Notes: generated by a model not told the origin, from the letters alone. Shown: positions 22,391-34,934, numbered from the stretch's first letter. The stretch is 64,000 bases of DNA from Fremontodendron californicum (GCA_030761205.1 JAULJL010000028.1:13002001-13066000); one strand, 5' to 3'. Program-made: numbers and translations.

Positions 22391-22490
22391 ACAAAAACAC
22401 TATGACTCACCACTCGGATAATCCTAATACAAGTGTATAGACTATCTCACAAGGGGTAGTGGGTGATCTCAACCAAAGGCCAAGACTCCT

Positions 22491-22498
22491 TATTTATA
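22491..22498 (-). promoter_or_regulatory. TATA box in C 3' LTR
   Basis: Minus strand TATAAATA in the context CTTATAAATAAGGAG. It would place the transcript start ~30 bp further left, giving U3 ~1.4 kb and R-U5 ~2.8 kb. The same box lies at 34935-34942 in the 5' LTR. Confidence 0.65.
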
Positions 22499-23654
22499 AG
22501 GTGAGCACCTCTTTGGCTTGACATTACAAAGGGATGTGGGATTGGGACTTAGGCTCAAAAATGAAAATCTCTAACTTAACTCTTGATTTTTAATCACTTG
22601 ATTGAAAAAATCCTAAGCTTCCTCCTTCCTTTGGGCTTGGGCAGGCCAGCACTTCTCTTTTCCAGCCCAGCTCTGATTTTTGAAAGGCCCAAAGAAGCCC
22701 TTTTCGGTTGCTTGGGTGAAACGACCATTTTGCCCCCCGGATGCAAAATAAATATCAAACGGGCTCCAAATTCAATTTTTCTTTTTTTAATACTTCCAAA
22801 ATAATAAAATATTGAGTTCTGGAAGTTTTCAAAATTATCCGAGTCCGTTTGCTATTTATTTGGATTTTTTCTTCCCAAAATGTCCTTTTATGCCCCTACT
22901 TTTTACCATTTTTTAAACGAGCTCCAAATCAAGATTTTTCTTCACCAATCTCCTCAAAATAATTAAAAAGTGTGATCTGTAAGTTTTCATAATTTTTGGA
23001 GCTCATTTGGTATTTTTTCGGGATTTATCGGCTTGAATTACTGCATAGGAGGCCCGGGATTTGGCCATTTTGCAAACGAACTCGGAATCAAGATTTTCTT
23101 TCGCCAATCTCTTTCAAATGATTTAAGAATGAGATTGACAAATTTTCCATAATTTTCGGAGTCCATTTGCTATTTTTCCCAAATTTTTCCAATTTTGCCC
23201 TTTAACCTCCGAAACCCGGTTTTGCTCAAAACAAGTCCGATTTTCAGATTTTCTTCAATCTAAGCCTTGGGCCATCCTTTTTAATCATTCCTCATCCATT
23301 GAGGGCTTTGGTCTTACCAAGTCGGGCCATTTCTGTGATTCTTCCCGATTTCACCGAAATCCACTAAAAATCCTAATTCTCGATTTTCTCCCGGATTGAC
23401 TTTTCTTTCGGTTTTTCTTGCAAGTGACTTATCCATTACCCGTAGTCAGTGCTTATCTTTCATTTGGAACCTTCAATTTCGACCAGTTTGATCGTTTAAG
23501 CACTTTTCCCCAAATTTCTCGAATTAGGGTTTCTTTTCTATTGAATCTCCAAATCCCAACTTCCGAACTCCATATCTTTCAATGTAGACCTCGGATTATC
23601 AAAATTCTTTCGCCATTTTTCAATTGAACTTAAAATCTTGATTTTGAAAGTGGG

Positions 23655-23725
23655 TTGACTTTTTCAGTAGTTGACTTTTTGGGGTTGACTTTTTCGGGGT
23701 TGACTTTTTTGGGTTGACTTTTTTT
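23655..23725 (-). repeat. TTGACT (W-box-like) array in C 3' LTR
   Basis: Five TTGACTTTTT units at 12-16-bp spacing, 145-215 bp inside the U3 end of the LTR. They are the plus-strand view of the AGTCAA array in element A. Confidence 0.8.
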
Positions 23726-23870
23726 CAAGTTTGTCTTTTTGTGCTCGCCCTCTTAAACTAAGTCTCGGAGTACCACCTGCAGGATGAAAGCAGTCTTTTT
23801 ATACTCGGAAACATCAATATGGGAGGAAAACATACATGTTTAGTGGTTCGAACAAAATTAGGTGTCTACA

Positions 23871-23886
23871 GCTGCCCCTCTTTGGC
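23871..23886 (-). other. Polypurine tract of element C
   Basis: Minus strand GCCAAAGAGGGGCAGC directly before the 3' LTR start TGTAGACACC. Nearly identical to the tract of element A. Confidence 0.85.
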
Positions 23887-24190
23887 TATTGCTGAGAATC
23901 AGGAATCAGGCAAAGATAAACCGACACTAATTTTGTACGGTCAGTGACATCACATGTGAAGGAAAGGGAAAGGGGTTTCTTTTTCATTTTCATTTTTTCA
24001 TTTTCTATTTTTCATTTTTTTCTTCTTTTTTCTTCTTTTTTTCTTTTTTCCTATTTTCTATTTTCTCTTTTTTCATTTTTTTTAATTATTTTTTTTAAAC
24101 AATAAATTGAAGGTTTTGTCCTTAAATTGAATTCCCTGCCTAAACAAGGCTCGATTCGTCTTAAGGAAACGAATTCGATTTACAAAAGAA
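23887..24190 (-). other. Spacer between C polypurine tract and tandem array
   Basis: Non-coding. It contains a long TTTTTC-rich microsatellite (23975-24105) and short blocks shared with element A (ACCGACACTAATTTTGTACG against the reverse of ~3036-3055, and GGAATTCAATTTGAGGACAA near 2905). No gene seen. Confidence 0.7.
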
Positions 24191-26275
24191 AAATTTATGC
24201 TCGAAGGGCTTTAAAATTGGTGCCCGAAGGTATTAAAATGGTGCCCGGAGGTCTTAAAAATTGGTGCCCGGAGGTCTTACCCCTGAAAAAAGTTATGCCC
24301 GGAGGTCTTAAAGATGTTGCCCGGAGGTCTTACCTGTGATTTGAAAAAAATTAAGCCCGGAGGTCTTAAAAATGGTGCCCATAGGCCTTACCCCTGAAAA
24401 AAAAGTTATGCCCGGAGGTCTTAAAGATGTTGCCCGGAGGTCTTACCTGTGATTTGAAAAATTATGCGCTGTATGCGACTTTAAAAATGATGCCCGGAGG
24501 TCTTAAGAATGGTGCCCGGAGGCCTTACCTGTGATTTGAAAAAAATGCGCTGTATGCGACTTTAAAAATGATGCCCGGAGGTCTTAAGAATGGTGCCCGG
24601 AGGCCTTACCCGTGATTTGGAAGAAATGCGCTGTATGCGACTTTAAAAATGATGCCCGGAGGTCTTAAGAATGGTGCCCGGAGGCCTTACCCGTGATTTG
24701 GAAGAAATGCGCTGTATGCGACTTTAAAAATGATGCCCGGAGGTCTTAAGAATGGTGCCCGGAGGCCTTACCCATAATTTGGAAGAAATGCGCTGTATGC
24801 GACTTTAAAAATGATGCCCGGAGGTCTTAAGAATGGTGCCCGGAGGCCTTACCCATAATTTGGAAGAAATTCGCTGTATGCGACTTTAAAAATGATGCCC
24901 GGAGGTCTTAAGAATGGTGCCCGGAGGCCTTACCCGTGATTTGGAAGAAATGTGCTGTATGCGACTTTAAAAATGATGCCCGGAGGTCTTAAGAATGGTG
25001 CCCGGAGGTCTTACCCATAATTTGGAAGAAATGCGCTGTATGCGACTTTAAAAATGATGCCCGGAGGTCTTAAGAATGGTGCCCGGAGGTCTTACCCATA
25101 ATTTGGAAGAAATGCGCTGTATGCGACTTTAAAAATGATGCCCGGAGGTCTTAAGAATGGTGCCCGGAGGTCTTACCCATAATTTGGAAGAAATGCGCTG
25201 TATGCGACTTTAAAAATGATGCCCGGAGGTCTTAAGAATGGTGCCCGGAGGCCTTACCCATAGTTTGGAAGAAATGCGCTGTATGCGACTTTAAAAATGA
25301 TGCCCGGAGGCCTTACCCGTGATTTGGAAGAAATGCGCTGTATGCGACTTTAAAAATGATGCCCGGAGGTCTTAAGAATGGTGCCCGGAGGCCTTACCCA
25401 TAATTTGGAAGAAATGCGCTGTATGCGACTTTAAAAATGATGCCCGGAGGTCTTAAGAATGGTGCCCGGAGGTCTTACCCGTGATTTGGAAGAAATGCGC
25501 TGTATGCTACTTTAAAAATGATGCCCGGAGGTCTTAAGATTGGTGCCCGGAGGCCTTACCCATAATTTGGAAAAAATGCGCTGTATGCGACTTTAAAAAT
25601 GATGCCCGGAGGTCTTAAGAATAGTGCCCGGAGGCCTTACCCGTGATTTGGAAGAAATGCGCTGTATGCGACTTTAAAAATGATGCCCGGAGGTCTTAAG
25701 AATGGTCCTCGGAGGCCTTACCCATAATTTGGAAGAAATGCGCTGTATGCGACTTTAAAAATGATGCCCGGAGGTCTTAAGAATGGTGCCCGGAGGTCTT
25801 ACCCGTGATTTGGAAGAAATGTGCTGTATGCGACTTTAAAAATGATGCCCGGAGGTCTTAAAAATGGTGCCCGGAGGCCTTACCCATAATTTGGAAAAAA
25901 TACGCTGTATGCGACTTTAAAAATGATGCCCGAAGGTCTTAAGAATAGTGCCCGGAGGCCTTACCCGTGATTTGGAAGAAATGCGCTGTATGCGACTTTA
26001 AAAATGATGCCCGGAGGTCTTAAGAATGGTGCCCGGAGGTCTTACCCATAATTTGGAAGAAATGCGCTGTATGCGACTTTAAAAATGATGCCCGGAGGTC
26101 TTAAGAATGGTGCCCGGAGGTCCTACCCATAATTTGGAAGAAATGCGCTGTATGCGACTTTAAAAATGATGCCCGGAGGTCTTAAGAATGGTTCCCGGAG
26201 GTCTTACCCATAATTTGGAAGAAATGCGCTGTATGCGACTTTAAAAATGATGCCCGGAGGTCTTAAGAATGGTGG
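24190..26275 (-). repeat. 81-bp tandem array in element C (~23 copies)
   Basis: The landmark CGCTGTATGCGACTTTAAAA recurs about every 81 bp from ~24468 to ~26229 (for example 24551, 24632 and 24713 for TGTATGCGAC), giving about 23 copies; one unit near 25300 has lost ~23 bp. Each unit contains two versions of TGCCCGGAGGTCTTAAGAATG, so it is itself an internal duplication. The first ~260 bp (24190-24460) are irregular early forms. The array is not coding. It lies between gag and the 3' LTR, matching the place of the 72-bp array in element A. Confidence 0.97.
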
Positions 26276-29232
26276 TGAAGAATTGTTGAAAATTAACCTA
26301 AAGATTTTGAGAAGATGCGAATGCTTTTTGATGCAAATGCATATGTTGAATAAGATACGAAATGACTTAAACTGGTGCAAATGTCTTTAATGCAAATGTA
26401 AATGACTTGGATTGATGCCCATGTTTCATGATGCAGATGCCCCTACTAATTGTGTTCATGTAACTGGTTTATGAATGGTGTAACTACAATTACCACACAT
26501 TAACGAAAATGCAATGATTCTAGAAATGATGCAATTGTTTGAGATGACACAAATACGAATTCCATGAAGAATTGTAAATGTAAAGGTAAAATGCAGATGC
26601 TTATGGAATAGTGCCAATGCAAATACCCATGAATGATGCAAATGCTTGCTAACACTGTGCAGATGCAAAAGCTCGATAAAGAGATGAGTGCTCATGAGTG
26701 ATGCAAATGCCCCCGGTTGTTTTTCTAGACTTTGGCTTAGCCTTTCAAATTCATTTTTCCTCTTCAAATCAGAGTATATCTTCAATTCATTTTGGCTATT
26801 CTCTTTGCCCCAACAATTTTCAAACTTTCATCAACAGAGATATGCACTGGGTTCGATTTCTTCTTCTCATATCTGGAAGTCAGGACCTATTCTGGCAGTT
26901 CTACACCTTTGAGTTAGAAAAATCCTTGTCTCATGTCAACATCAGAATGGGTATTTCAAAAATATCTTTATTTGTTTTCTCATTTTGAAAACTTCTGAAC
27001 GAAAAATATTATCCCCACAATGTGTGATGTACAAATATTTTTAAGACTGATGATCATTGTTAGAAATTTCTCTAAGTATCAATCTGGGTTTTTTCAATTG
27101 GGATTGGCAAGGCTTGGTATAACAAGATTCTGGCTTTTCCAGGAAAACTTCATGACAAAAATGTATATCCCTTCTAGGCTCACAAATGGAACATGTTTTA
27201 TAAATCATGAATTCATTGAGAACCCAGCAAATTCAACATTCTTTTTTGTTTCCGTATCAAGGCATTTTGACAAGCATCAAGATTGGCTGAGATGTTTAAA
27301 CCAGAAAGTTTAATCTTGGGAACAAAAGTTTCAGTTTTTGAAGACAATCCTCTGAATGAGAACTGACAATTTGGGGGGTTCAGGAATTCCTAGATGTTCC
27401 TCGATGACCACTCCTTTAATAAGATCTTTTCTTTTGGGGTATCGGCACTATCATAGATGGCATCAAAAATTCCTATTCTACTCTAGACCGCCCGTTTTTT
27501 GGGTTTTCGCCCTAGAGTCCCATTCTTTTCAATTGTTCTCTTTTTTTTTTTTTTTTTTTTACCATGCACTTGAGAATTCTAAATTCTTCCTTAGTGAAAT
27601 GAGAATTTGATGAGATGGGATAAAATCTGAGGAAAACCCTTCAAATTAAACATTCATGCTTGATCAAAATGGACTTTTAAAGCACGTAATGTAGGTCATG
27701 GCTCAGGGTTCAGAAAGAAAGGATAAATAGGCCCAAAATATGTGTTTGAGGGTAATCAGATCAAGGATCCTTTCTTGAAGAGGATTTTCTTTGAAGCATG
27801 TGTCTCTTCTTGGACATTTCTTCCTTTTTGATTTTGCTCTTTTTCTTCCTTGCTTTTGGCTTTCAATTTGCCATGTCTTTCACACACATTTTTTTATTGT
27901 GTTTTTTGTTTGTTTTTCTTGGCTTTCATTTCGTCATCTTTTCCTCTTCTTTTTTCTTTGACAGAGTGAGCCCGTATTTATTCGGGGCACCATTTGCTTT
28001 GTGTCTATCCTTGAGCTATCACTCATTTCTCAATGATCTTTGAAAAGATCTTTCCTCGCATTTGCCCCCCAGTGTAGAGGGTAATCCTTGATTAGGGTTC
28101 AAAGAAGAAAGAATTCTTTTGGATCAAAAGGGGTGACTATGGATAATTTCTTTTTGTGTGAAAGGGATATGAAAGATGGCCATTTCTCATGTCAAGCACA
28201 AATATTCATATTGAAAAGCAATCCCTAGGGGAAATAGATATTCAGAATTTCATTTTGCACTTTGGAATCATCCGAATTCTCATATGCATGATATCACAAT
28301 TTTTTTTTTTACGTTTTTTTTTTCGTTGCATGCCCCCAATAATTCATGCATTAGCCCATCCTTCTTCACTATGTATCCATCATTTCCACATATGATGCCC
28401 CAATTTGATTATCCATGCGAATTTGTATCAACGAGGAACATGGCAAGTCTAGGTCTATTTTGAAAAGGCTGAGTTTCCAATCTGAGTTCTTTGAAGAGAC
28501 AAGGAAAATACGACCCAAAAACAGGTTTTCTCTGGGACAAGGGATAATCTAGTTTAATCATTGTGCCCCATGATGTCAATCATGAAGTGATGTTTGGCCA
28601 ATTAGTGTTTTGTGGTTATTGGGAAAGGTCATGAATGGTTTTAGCACAATCTTGACACACACCAAATTATCAAAATCTAGACTCTTGAAAGAATGTCTCA
28701 TTTGTTTGAATTTCAAGGAATTCGAAAAATTTCAAAAAGTTCGTTCCTTTGTTCATAGCCTAGACTAGGATTTACATCCTTGCTTATTTTGCAATGACAA
28801 TGCTTCTCTTTTTTCATTCATTTTTCCTTGAAGCATTAGGTCTTTCAAGTGTTATTGATTCAAGGTTTAGGTATAGAGAAGCCCAAAAAAGAGGGGGATG
28901 GTGTTGGGTCATTTCTAACACTGATCATCAATCTTCTTGAGACTATCCATTATTAAAACTTCCTTAATGCTTGTTTTTGTAAATTCACGTTTATTTAAAA
29001 CACAACAAACACAAAGCATTTAAAATTCATTTAATTCATGTAGATGTTAACATGAGACAAGTGCTTTCATCATCACAGTGTATAAAACTACATGCGTCAA
29101 AAATGCTCCTATTGACATCCTTCAAAGGTAGTAATTCTCCCCCTAAAACCCTGAAAGAAATTGATTTAGGGCTAAGTGGCCTTCCATTGATCGATAAGCT
29201 CCGGTGTCAAAATACCATCACGGATAAGACTT
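26276..29232 (-). other. Non-coding 3' region of element C (pol missing)
   Basis: In element orientation this runs from the gag end to the tandem array. Parts around 27640-28110 and 28190-28270 align with 470-880 and 300-370 of element A, i.e. directly after A's pol stop. The ~900 bp between there and gag have no RT, RNase H or integrase motif in any frame. Direct repeats built on ATGCAAATGC run at 26300-26700. The many small plus-strand frames here are T-rich and spurious. Confidence 0.75.
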
Positions 29233-30585
29233 TCAATCCTTTCCTTCAGTTGTCTGCATTTTTCTTGAATGCCCAACTACCCCTAGGTGATAATCACACT
29301 TGCTGTCAGGGTCATAACTCCTTGCTGATGGATTCGGAGCTATTTTCAAAGATACCGGGGTAAGGTACTGATTCTTTATTAGTAATGGCAGTAAGTCAGG
29401 GATGGGGATTGGAATTCTTTCTTGATTTTCTCGCAGTCGTTTTCTAGAAGTAGGCCTTGTTGCAAGGACTGGTATAGGATTAGGTGTTTGGGTAGGTAGG
29501 TAAGGATAAAGGCTTGGAGATACCTCAATAGGGTAACATGATTGGTATGAGGGAAATTGGGAATATGGGATGAAATCTTCCATAGTTTGGACATCTTCCT
29601 CTTTCTTTCTTGGTGCCTTATTTCTCTCGGTATTGGATGTTCCTTCTCTTTCAAGTTTCCCATTCTTGATAGCATTCTCAATCATCTCCCCTGAAATTAC
29701 CATGTCCGCAAAATTCTTCGAAGCATTGCCGACGAGTCTGTCATAGTACGGGGCCTGCAGTGTATTCACAAAAAGGATAGTGATTTCCTTTTGTGTCAAG
29801 GGCGGTTGTACATGGGCAGCCAGGCTCATCCACCGTTGTGCATATTCTTTGAAGCTCTCAGTAGCTTTTTTCTCCATATTTTGCAAAGTGAGACGATCAA
29901 GTGTCCTGTCGGTCATATGCTTGTACTGGTTTAGAAAAGCCCCAGCCAAATCATTCCAAGAGCGAATCTGATCCTTGCTCAACTGACTATACCACCTAAT
30001 TGCGGACCCGCTGAGGCTATCCTGAAAGCAGTGAATTAAAAGCTTATCATTATCTATCTGACTTGTCATCTTTCGGCAGAACATAGTGATGTGGGCTGAT
30101 GGATCGGTCGTCCCGTCATATTTCACAAAGTCAGGGATCTTGAACTTAGGAGGAATGACTAAATCGAGGACCAAGCATCGTTCTTTCGCCTCCACACTCC
30201 CGAATACATCTGTTCTTTCTATTTCCCAGAGCCTTTCATCTAACAACTGATATTTCCCTTGAAAATCTGCCAACTCAACCTCATTTACTGCAACCCTTTT
30301 CAACTTTGCCTGTTCAGCTGGATCATCTGAGTTTAGGACATTGACGGGGTTAACAGTGTTCTGGGCATCACTTATTGCGACCTCATCTTGGCCCTTTTGT
30401 ACCTCTAACCATTCTCCGGCGACAAAGTTTTCGGTGTATCCTTTTCCCTTGATTACAGCAGACATTAGCTCCATCAGTTTAGTCATCTGATCCTTAGATT
30501 CTGCTTGAGATTTTTCTAGCTGTTCTCGCAATTCTCTCTGTTCCCTTTCCATTTTTTCCATTCGGGCAACTTGTTCATCCTCCAT
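29233..30585 (-). CDS. Gag protein of Tat/Ogre element C
   Basis: 450 residues starting at ATG 30585 (MEDEQVARMEKMEREQREL). Residues ~1-45 are charged and heptad-like, a likely coiled coil. Residues ~145-330 are the retrotransposon gag core (PPKFKIPDFVKYDGTTDP, IRWYSQL, SFKEYAQRW, ITILFVNTL motifs). A proline-rich stretch follows at ~350-400. The C-terminus begins a knuckle-like CDYHLGVVGHS, but a frameshift just after it replaces the remaining knuckle residues with a short tail ending KMQTTEGKD. Gag forms the particle that packages element RNA. The long intact core in an element lacking pol is notable. Upstream is the leader; no second ORF follows. Confidence 0.9.
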   Translation of the reverse strand: MEDEQVARMEKMEREQRELREQLEKSQAESKDQMTKLMELMSAVIKGKGYTENFVAGEWLEVQKGQDEVAISDAQNTVNPVNVLNSDDPAEQAKLKRVAVNEVELADFQGKYQLLDERLWEIERTDVFGSVEAKERCLVLDLVIPPKFKIPDFVKYDGTTDPSAHITMFCRKMTSQIDNDKLLIHCFQDSLSGSAIRWYSQLSKDQIRSWNDLAGAFLNQYKHMTDRTLDRLTLQNMEKKATESFKEYAQRWMSLAAHVQPPLTQKEITILFVNTLQAPYYDRLVGNASKNFADMVISGEMIENAIKNGKLEREGTSNTERNKAPRKKEEDVQTMEDFIPYSQFPSYQSCYPIEVSPSLYPYLPTQTPNPIPVLATRPTSRKRLRENQERIPIPIPDLLPLLIKNQYLTPVSLKIAPNPSARSYDPDSKCDYHLGVVGHSRKMQTTEGKD

Positions 30586-30714
30586 AGAACCAGCCTGTAT
30601 TAAAAGTGTACTCAGTACTTCTTCTGATTTGAAATGGAAATTCTTTCAAAGACTCCTAAAGCCAAGCCAACTTCTATTTTATTTCCCCCAAATGTATGTC
30701 ATGATGAATGAGCC

Positions 30715-31215
30715 ATGAATGCAATTTGATGCATGTGAAGCCTAAACAATATGATGTATGGATATGTACAATGGAAACATGCTGACCATATATGTGATAA
30801 ATGCAATCACAATGCCAACATGTTGCAAACAAAGAATAAACAAATCAACACATGGATATATGCAATGACTGATCATGTGCATTTTAGCATGTTTCCCAAT
30901 GAATGATCATATATCCTATGAATGCAACACGGTGTCAATTATGATACATGCAAACAATGAATGATTGATATAGAGTATATACAAAGAAAATCATGCTAAC
31001 TATGTGTGTCATGAATGCGACCTAATGCTAACATGATGTATGTAATAAGCAAATTAATGCATGAACATATACAAAGAAATCATGCTGACTATGTTTGTTA
31101 TGAATGCAACCCAAAGTCAACCTGATGCATGTAAAGAATAAGCAGATTAATGTATGGATATATACAGAAAAATCATGTTGATTATGAATGTATGAATGCA
31201 ACCTGATGCCAGGTA
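30715..31215 (-). repeat. ~90-110-bp diverged repeats in the C leader
   Basis: About five diverged tandem copies containing GATGTATGGATATGTACA, AATCATGCTGACTATG and ATGAATGCAACC. They lie upstream of gag in the transcribed leader. No gene. Confidence 0.7.
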
Positions 31216-31423
31216 TATCACCATCCATTTTTTGCAAAAAACGAGATCAATAATACAACCAAAATGTACATGCTCTATTCACACATGTATGAAATGTGCA
31301 AAATACAAAAATTCTTGAAAAATGATTTTTTTTTTTTAAAAAACAGCTAATGAACATTTGCCCCAACAATATCTGCTTATTTAGGCATCACGATGCCTTC
31401 GAGGCGGAGTATCACATTTATTA

Positions 31424-31450
31424 CGGGCGATGTACGTACATCGTTGCCCG
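31424..31450. other. Palindrome in the C leader
   Basis: CGATGTACGTACATCG (31428-31443) is a perfect 16-bp palindrome, flanked by CGGG and GCCCG that extend the stem with a small bulge. In RNA it could form a hairpin or a dimer contact in the untranslated leader between the primer site and gag. Its function is unknown. Confidence 0.6.
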
Positions 31451-31679
31451 ATCTACCACACTTATTCGGAGTGTAAAATAGGTAACAAAAAGTTTAGAAA
31501 TGTCCCTCCATGTGTTCCTATTTTCGGTATATCTAACAGAAATCCGGCATGGCTTCGCCTAGGTTCACTATATGAGGGTGAATCGGATCTAAAGGCCCCG
31601 AATTGCTCCTCACTGTCGTCGGTGAAGGCTAGTAAGGCACCCCGATAAAAGCGGGTTAAATTCGTTAGAGTATATTTTC

Positions 31680-31800
31680 CTATGCCCATGCGGAGGATCA
31701 TCACGAAGGCATTAGGTACTTTATACTCTGAAAGTGTTTCACTAGCCCATACGGAGGATCAATCACGAAGGCTTAGTTACTTTACTTCCACTTAAAAGGA
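31680..31800 (-). repeat. Short duplication in the C leader
   Basis: Two ~70-bp copies: GCCCATGCGGAGGATCATCA with GAAGGCATTAGGTACTTTA at ~31684, and GCCCATACGGAGGATCAATC with GAAGGCTTAGTTACTTTA at ~31746. Non-coding leader sequence. Confidence 0.75.
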
Positions 31801-32152
31801 CGGAACCCGGGTAGAGGATTCATGTTATGCAAATGCACGTGTAGTGTGTGTGGAGGAATAACAAACCTTTCACTACCTATTCTACAAACCTTATTCTAAA
31901 TGCCCTAGCAATTAAAACATTCAAGAATAGTGTAACGCATTAACCAACAAGCAATTATAATATACAACCTAAATAACTAGAGAACAATAATAAAATGCAT
32001 GCACATGAGAATGAACATTTTTAAAAACATTTTATTATTTTAAAAATTCTCTTTATTAGAAAAATATGGGAATTAAAATTAAATACCAATTAAACCAACC
32101 AAAACTGAGACTTTGATAACACACGACTATTTCTAGGCCTGACTCTCTAATA

Positions 32153-32171
32153 GTCCCCAGTGGAGTCGCCA
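32153..32171 (-). other. Primer-binding site of element C (tRNA-Arg)
   Basis: Minus strand TGGCGACTCCACTGGGGAC, three bases after the 5' LTR end. Its complement GTCCCCAGTGGAGTCGCCA is the T-arm/acceptor end plus CCA of a plant arginine tRNA. tRNA-Arg priming is typical of Ogre/Tat elements. Confidence 0.85.
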
Positions 32172-34934
32172 AGCTGTCGCAACCTAAAAAAAATAACGAC
32201 GAGTCTCATCGCAAGACTTTATTATTCGTTAGGCGTGACATTTAAAAACAAAATCGAGGAAAAGTCGACTTAATTCCTCTAGAAAAATTAAGGTTTTGAA
32301 AATGACCTTAAAAAAGACATGGAGTCGCCACCAATCTTTTTTAGCTAGGTGTGATCGGCCACCTATTAAAACCGGTTTTATAAATATTTTAAAAATTAAT
32401 TAAAACATTTTAAAAACCAATTTCAAGTCTGCGTTTTAAAACCAGAGAAATCAAAAAGTTAGCACCCCCACAACGCCCGTATAAATCGGTACCTTATCAA
32501 TCATGTATTATCTCAAGTCTCGGTAAAGATTGGTTTTAAATTTAGTATTTCAAGTTAATCCCCAATTTAAAGAAAAATAATTCAATTTTTATTTGAAAAT
32601 GATTCGGAATTTATAAATTCAAAATTTTCCTATATTCCCCAACAAACATGGCAAAATATAGAAATTTTTATTAGTTTTGAAAAACTTTCCGAATCATTCT
32701 CTTTTTTTTTTTTGAAAGAAAGATATTCCTTTATTAATGATAATTGATGATATTCCCTCCAGCAAACCCGGTAGAGAACTCATGAATTATTTTAACTCGG
32801 GAATATCTTTATTTTTTATTGAAAAATCATTATCCTTTTGAAAACATTTTAAAAGATATGAATATGTATATGCATGACATAAATAAAATGACATAGCAAA
32901 ATCTAAATAATATAATGCAACCTAAATGGCATGGCAAACATGAATGATATGGCATATAAATTAAATGACATGGAATAAAATAATGCTATCATATAATATG
33001 CATGAAAATAAAAATGCAATGCATGAAATGTATTTTTTCCTTTAATTAAGGAAATCCGTATATCTAAAAAGATATCCGGCTACCTTAGGAAAATATGTCA
33101 AATTAAATATTCTAAAACCAAAATACTTTGTGATTGTTTGAAAACAATTTTGAAAAGCTTGAATTAACAATAAAAGCTGGGCTAAAAATTTTTAAATGGC
33201 TCTAATTTCCTAAGTTTAAAAAATCCGGACTTGACTACCCTTAGCCCGGGACTTGAAAAACCATTTTTACAGTTTAAAAGGCTTAGAAATCACCCTAAGT
33301 CAATAGCTAACCCTCCTAATCAGCCCACTCTAAGTAGATTAACCAAAACAGAAAATTGGTTTTTCTTTAAATTCAATTCTGACTCCATTGTCCAGTTTTA
33401 ATCCACGATTTTTTACCCTATTTTTAAAAATTCCAAAAATTCTGAAAAAATTACTGGAGACTTAGGACATGTAAAACTACACGAGAAAAAATCGGCTTAA
33501 TTTTTTGATCAAAGATGAATTCCCAAAAAAACCAGAGATGTACGAGTTTTTGGAGGAGAAAAAACTGCTTTGTTTTTCTTTAAAATCAATTCTGACTTCA
33601 CTGTCCAGTTTTAATCCACGATTTTTTATCCTATTTTTAAAAATTCCAAAAATTCTAAAAAAATACTGGAGACTCAGGACATGTAAAACTACACGAGGAA
33701 AAATTTTCTTAATTTTCTGATCAAAGATGAATTCCCAGAAAAATCAGAGATGTACGAGTTTTTTGAAAAAAACTGAAAAAAACTGCTTTGCCAACACATT
33801 TTTTTTGTCCTTGATAAAATCATTTAAAAATCAAAATAAAAATATTTGAAACTCATAAAATGACTTGAAAGCAGTAGCTAGGACTTTTTGAAAGTTAGAT
33901 AAAAATTGGCTAAGTAAAAAAAATCACAAAGGTAGAATAATCAATTTGACAAACTTAATTTTTCACAAGTGTGCTCAAGAGAGCATGATCTTGAACCATT
34001 AATTGGCTCAAGTCATTATTCAAGTGGCATGAACATGAAATGCATGAAACAATGCAGCAAACATAATGCATGAAATGCATGGATCTAAACCTAAATGTAA
34101 GGAAAATGCATGACACAAATAATATGGCCTAGACCTAACATGAACTTGCATGACATTTAATGTAACCTAGATCTAAGACATGCATGGCATTTTCACAAAC
34201 ACTTGGTATGCTAGCATGAAAAACTAAGTCATAACACAAAAATCACACAAGCATTTTCACAAACACTTAATATGCTAAATCTAAAACATGCTCACTAAGA
34301 TATAAAACAAGAATCATGCAAAGAATCACACAAGCATTTTCACAAACACTTAATATGCTAACTCTAAAACATGCTCAAATTTAAACAACATGAAAACAGA
34401 AAATTAAAAATGCAAAAACATGATATCTAAGACATAAATGGCAACAAACAAAGCAACCAAATTAAATATAACTTAAGAACATTTAAATAACATAATATTT
34501 AAAACATCAAAAATAAAGAAAATAGCATAAACAATATGGTAAAATGAATCAAAAACAACAACTTAAAATAAATAATGTAGGCCATTTGGCCATGGTGAGT
34601 TTATTGTAAAAACAAAATGTAAGAAAAATATACTTAAGAAAGGAAATGAAGGAAGAACAAGAAACATTATTTTAAAATGAAAACTCACCAAGTAGCTTTT
34701 GAACGGATTAAGCTATAAACCCTCAGAGTAGCTTTTGAACGGATTAAGCTATAAACCCTCAGAGTAGCTTTTGAACGGATTAAGCTATAAACCATCAGAG
34801 TAGCTTTTGAACGGATTAAGCTACAAACCCTCTCAACAAAACACTATGACTCACCACCCGGATAATCCTAATACAAGTGTATAGACTATCTCACAAGGGG
34901 TAGTGGGTGATCTCAACCAAAGGCCAAGACTCCT

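Larger units (their letters stand above)
19694..23870 (-). repeat. 3' LTR of element C
   Basis: 4177 bp. In a ~600-bp stretch compared by eye (20041-20640 against 32486-33085) about four differences were seen. It retains ~35 bp around 19978-20012 that are missing from the other LTR, which accounts for the whole length difference. It carries four 36-bp repeats, a TATA box on the minus strand at 22491-22498, ~165-bp repeats shared with A (22840-23200) and a TTGACT array near the outer end (23655-23725). Confidence 0.95.

Noticed and set aside
26456..28395. Cluster of plus-strand frames of 60-110 residues
   Set aside because: F/S/L-rich translations of T-rich non-coding element sequence, antisense to the element, with no motif.
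30715..31215. CRISPR-like array
   Set aside because: The repeats are diverged, too long, lack constant spacers and sit in a plant retroelement leader. The 81-bp and 72-bp arrays are also simple tandem repeats without spacers.
32153..32171. Possible tRNA-Arg gene
   Set aside because: Only the 3'-end complement is present; there is no cloverleaf. It is the primer-binding site of element C.
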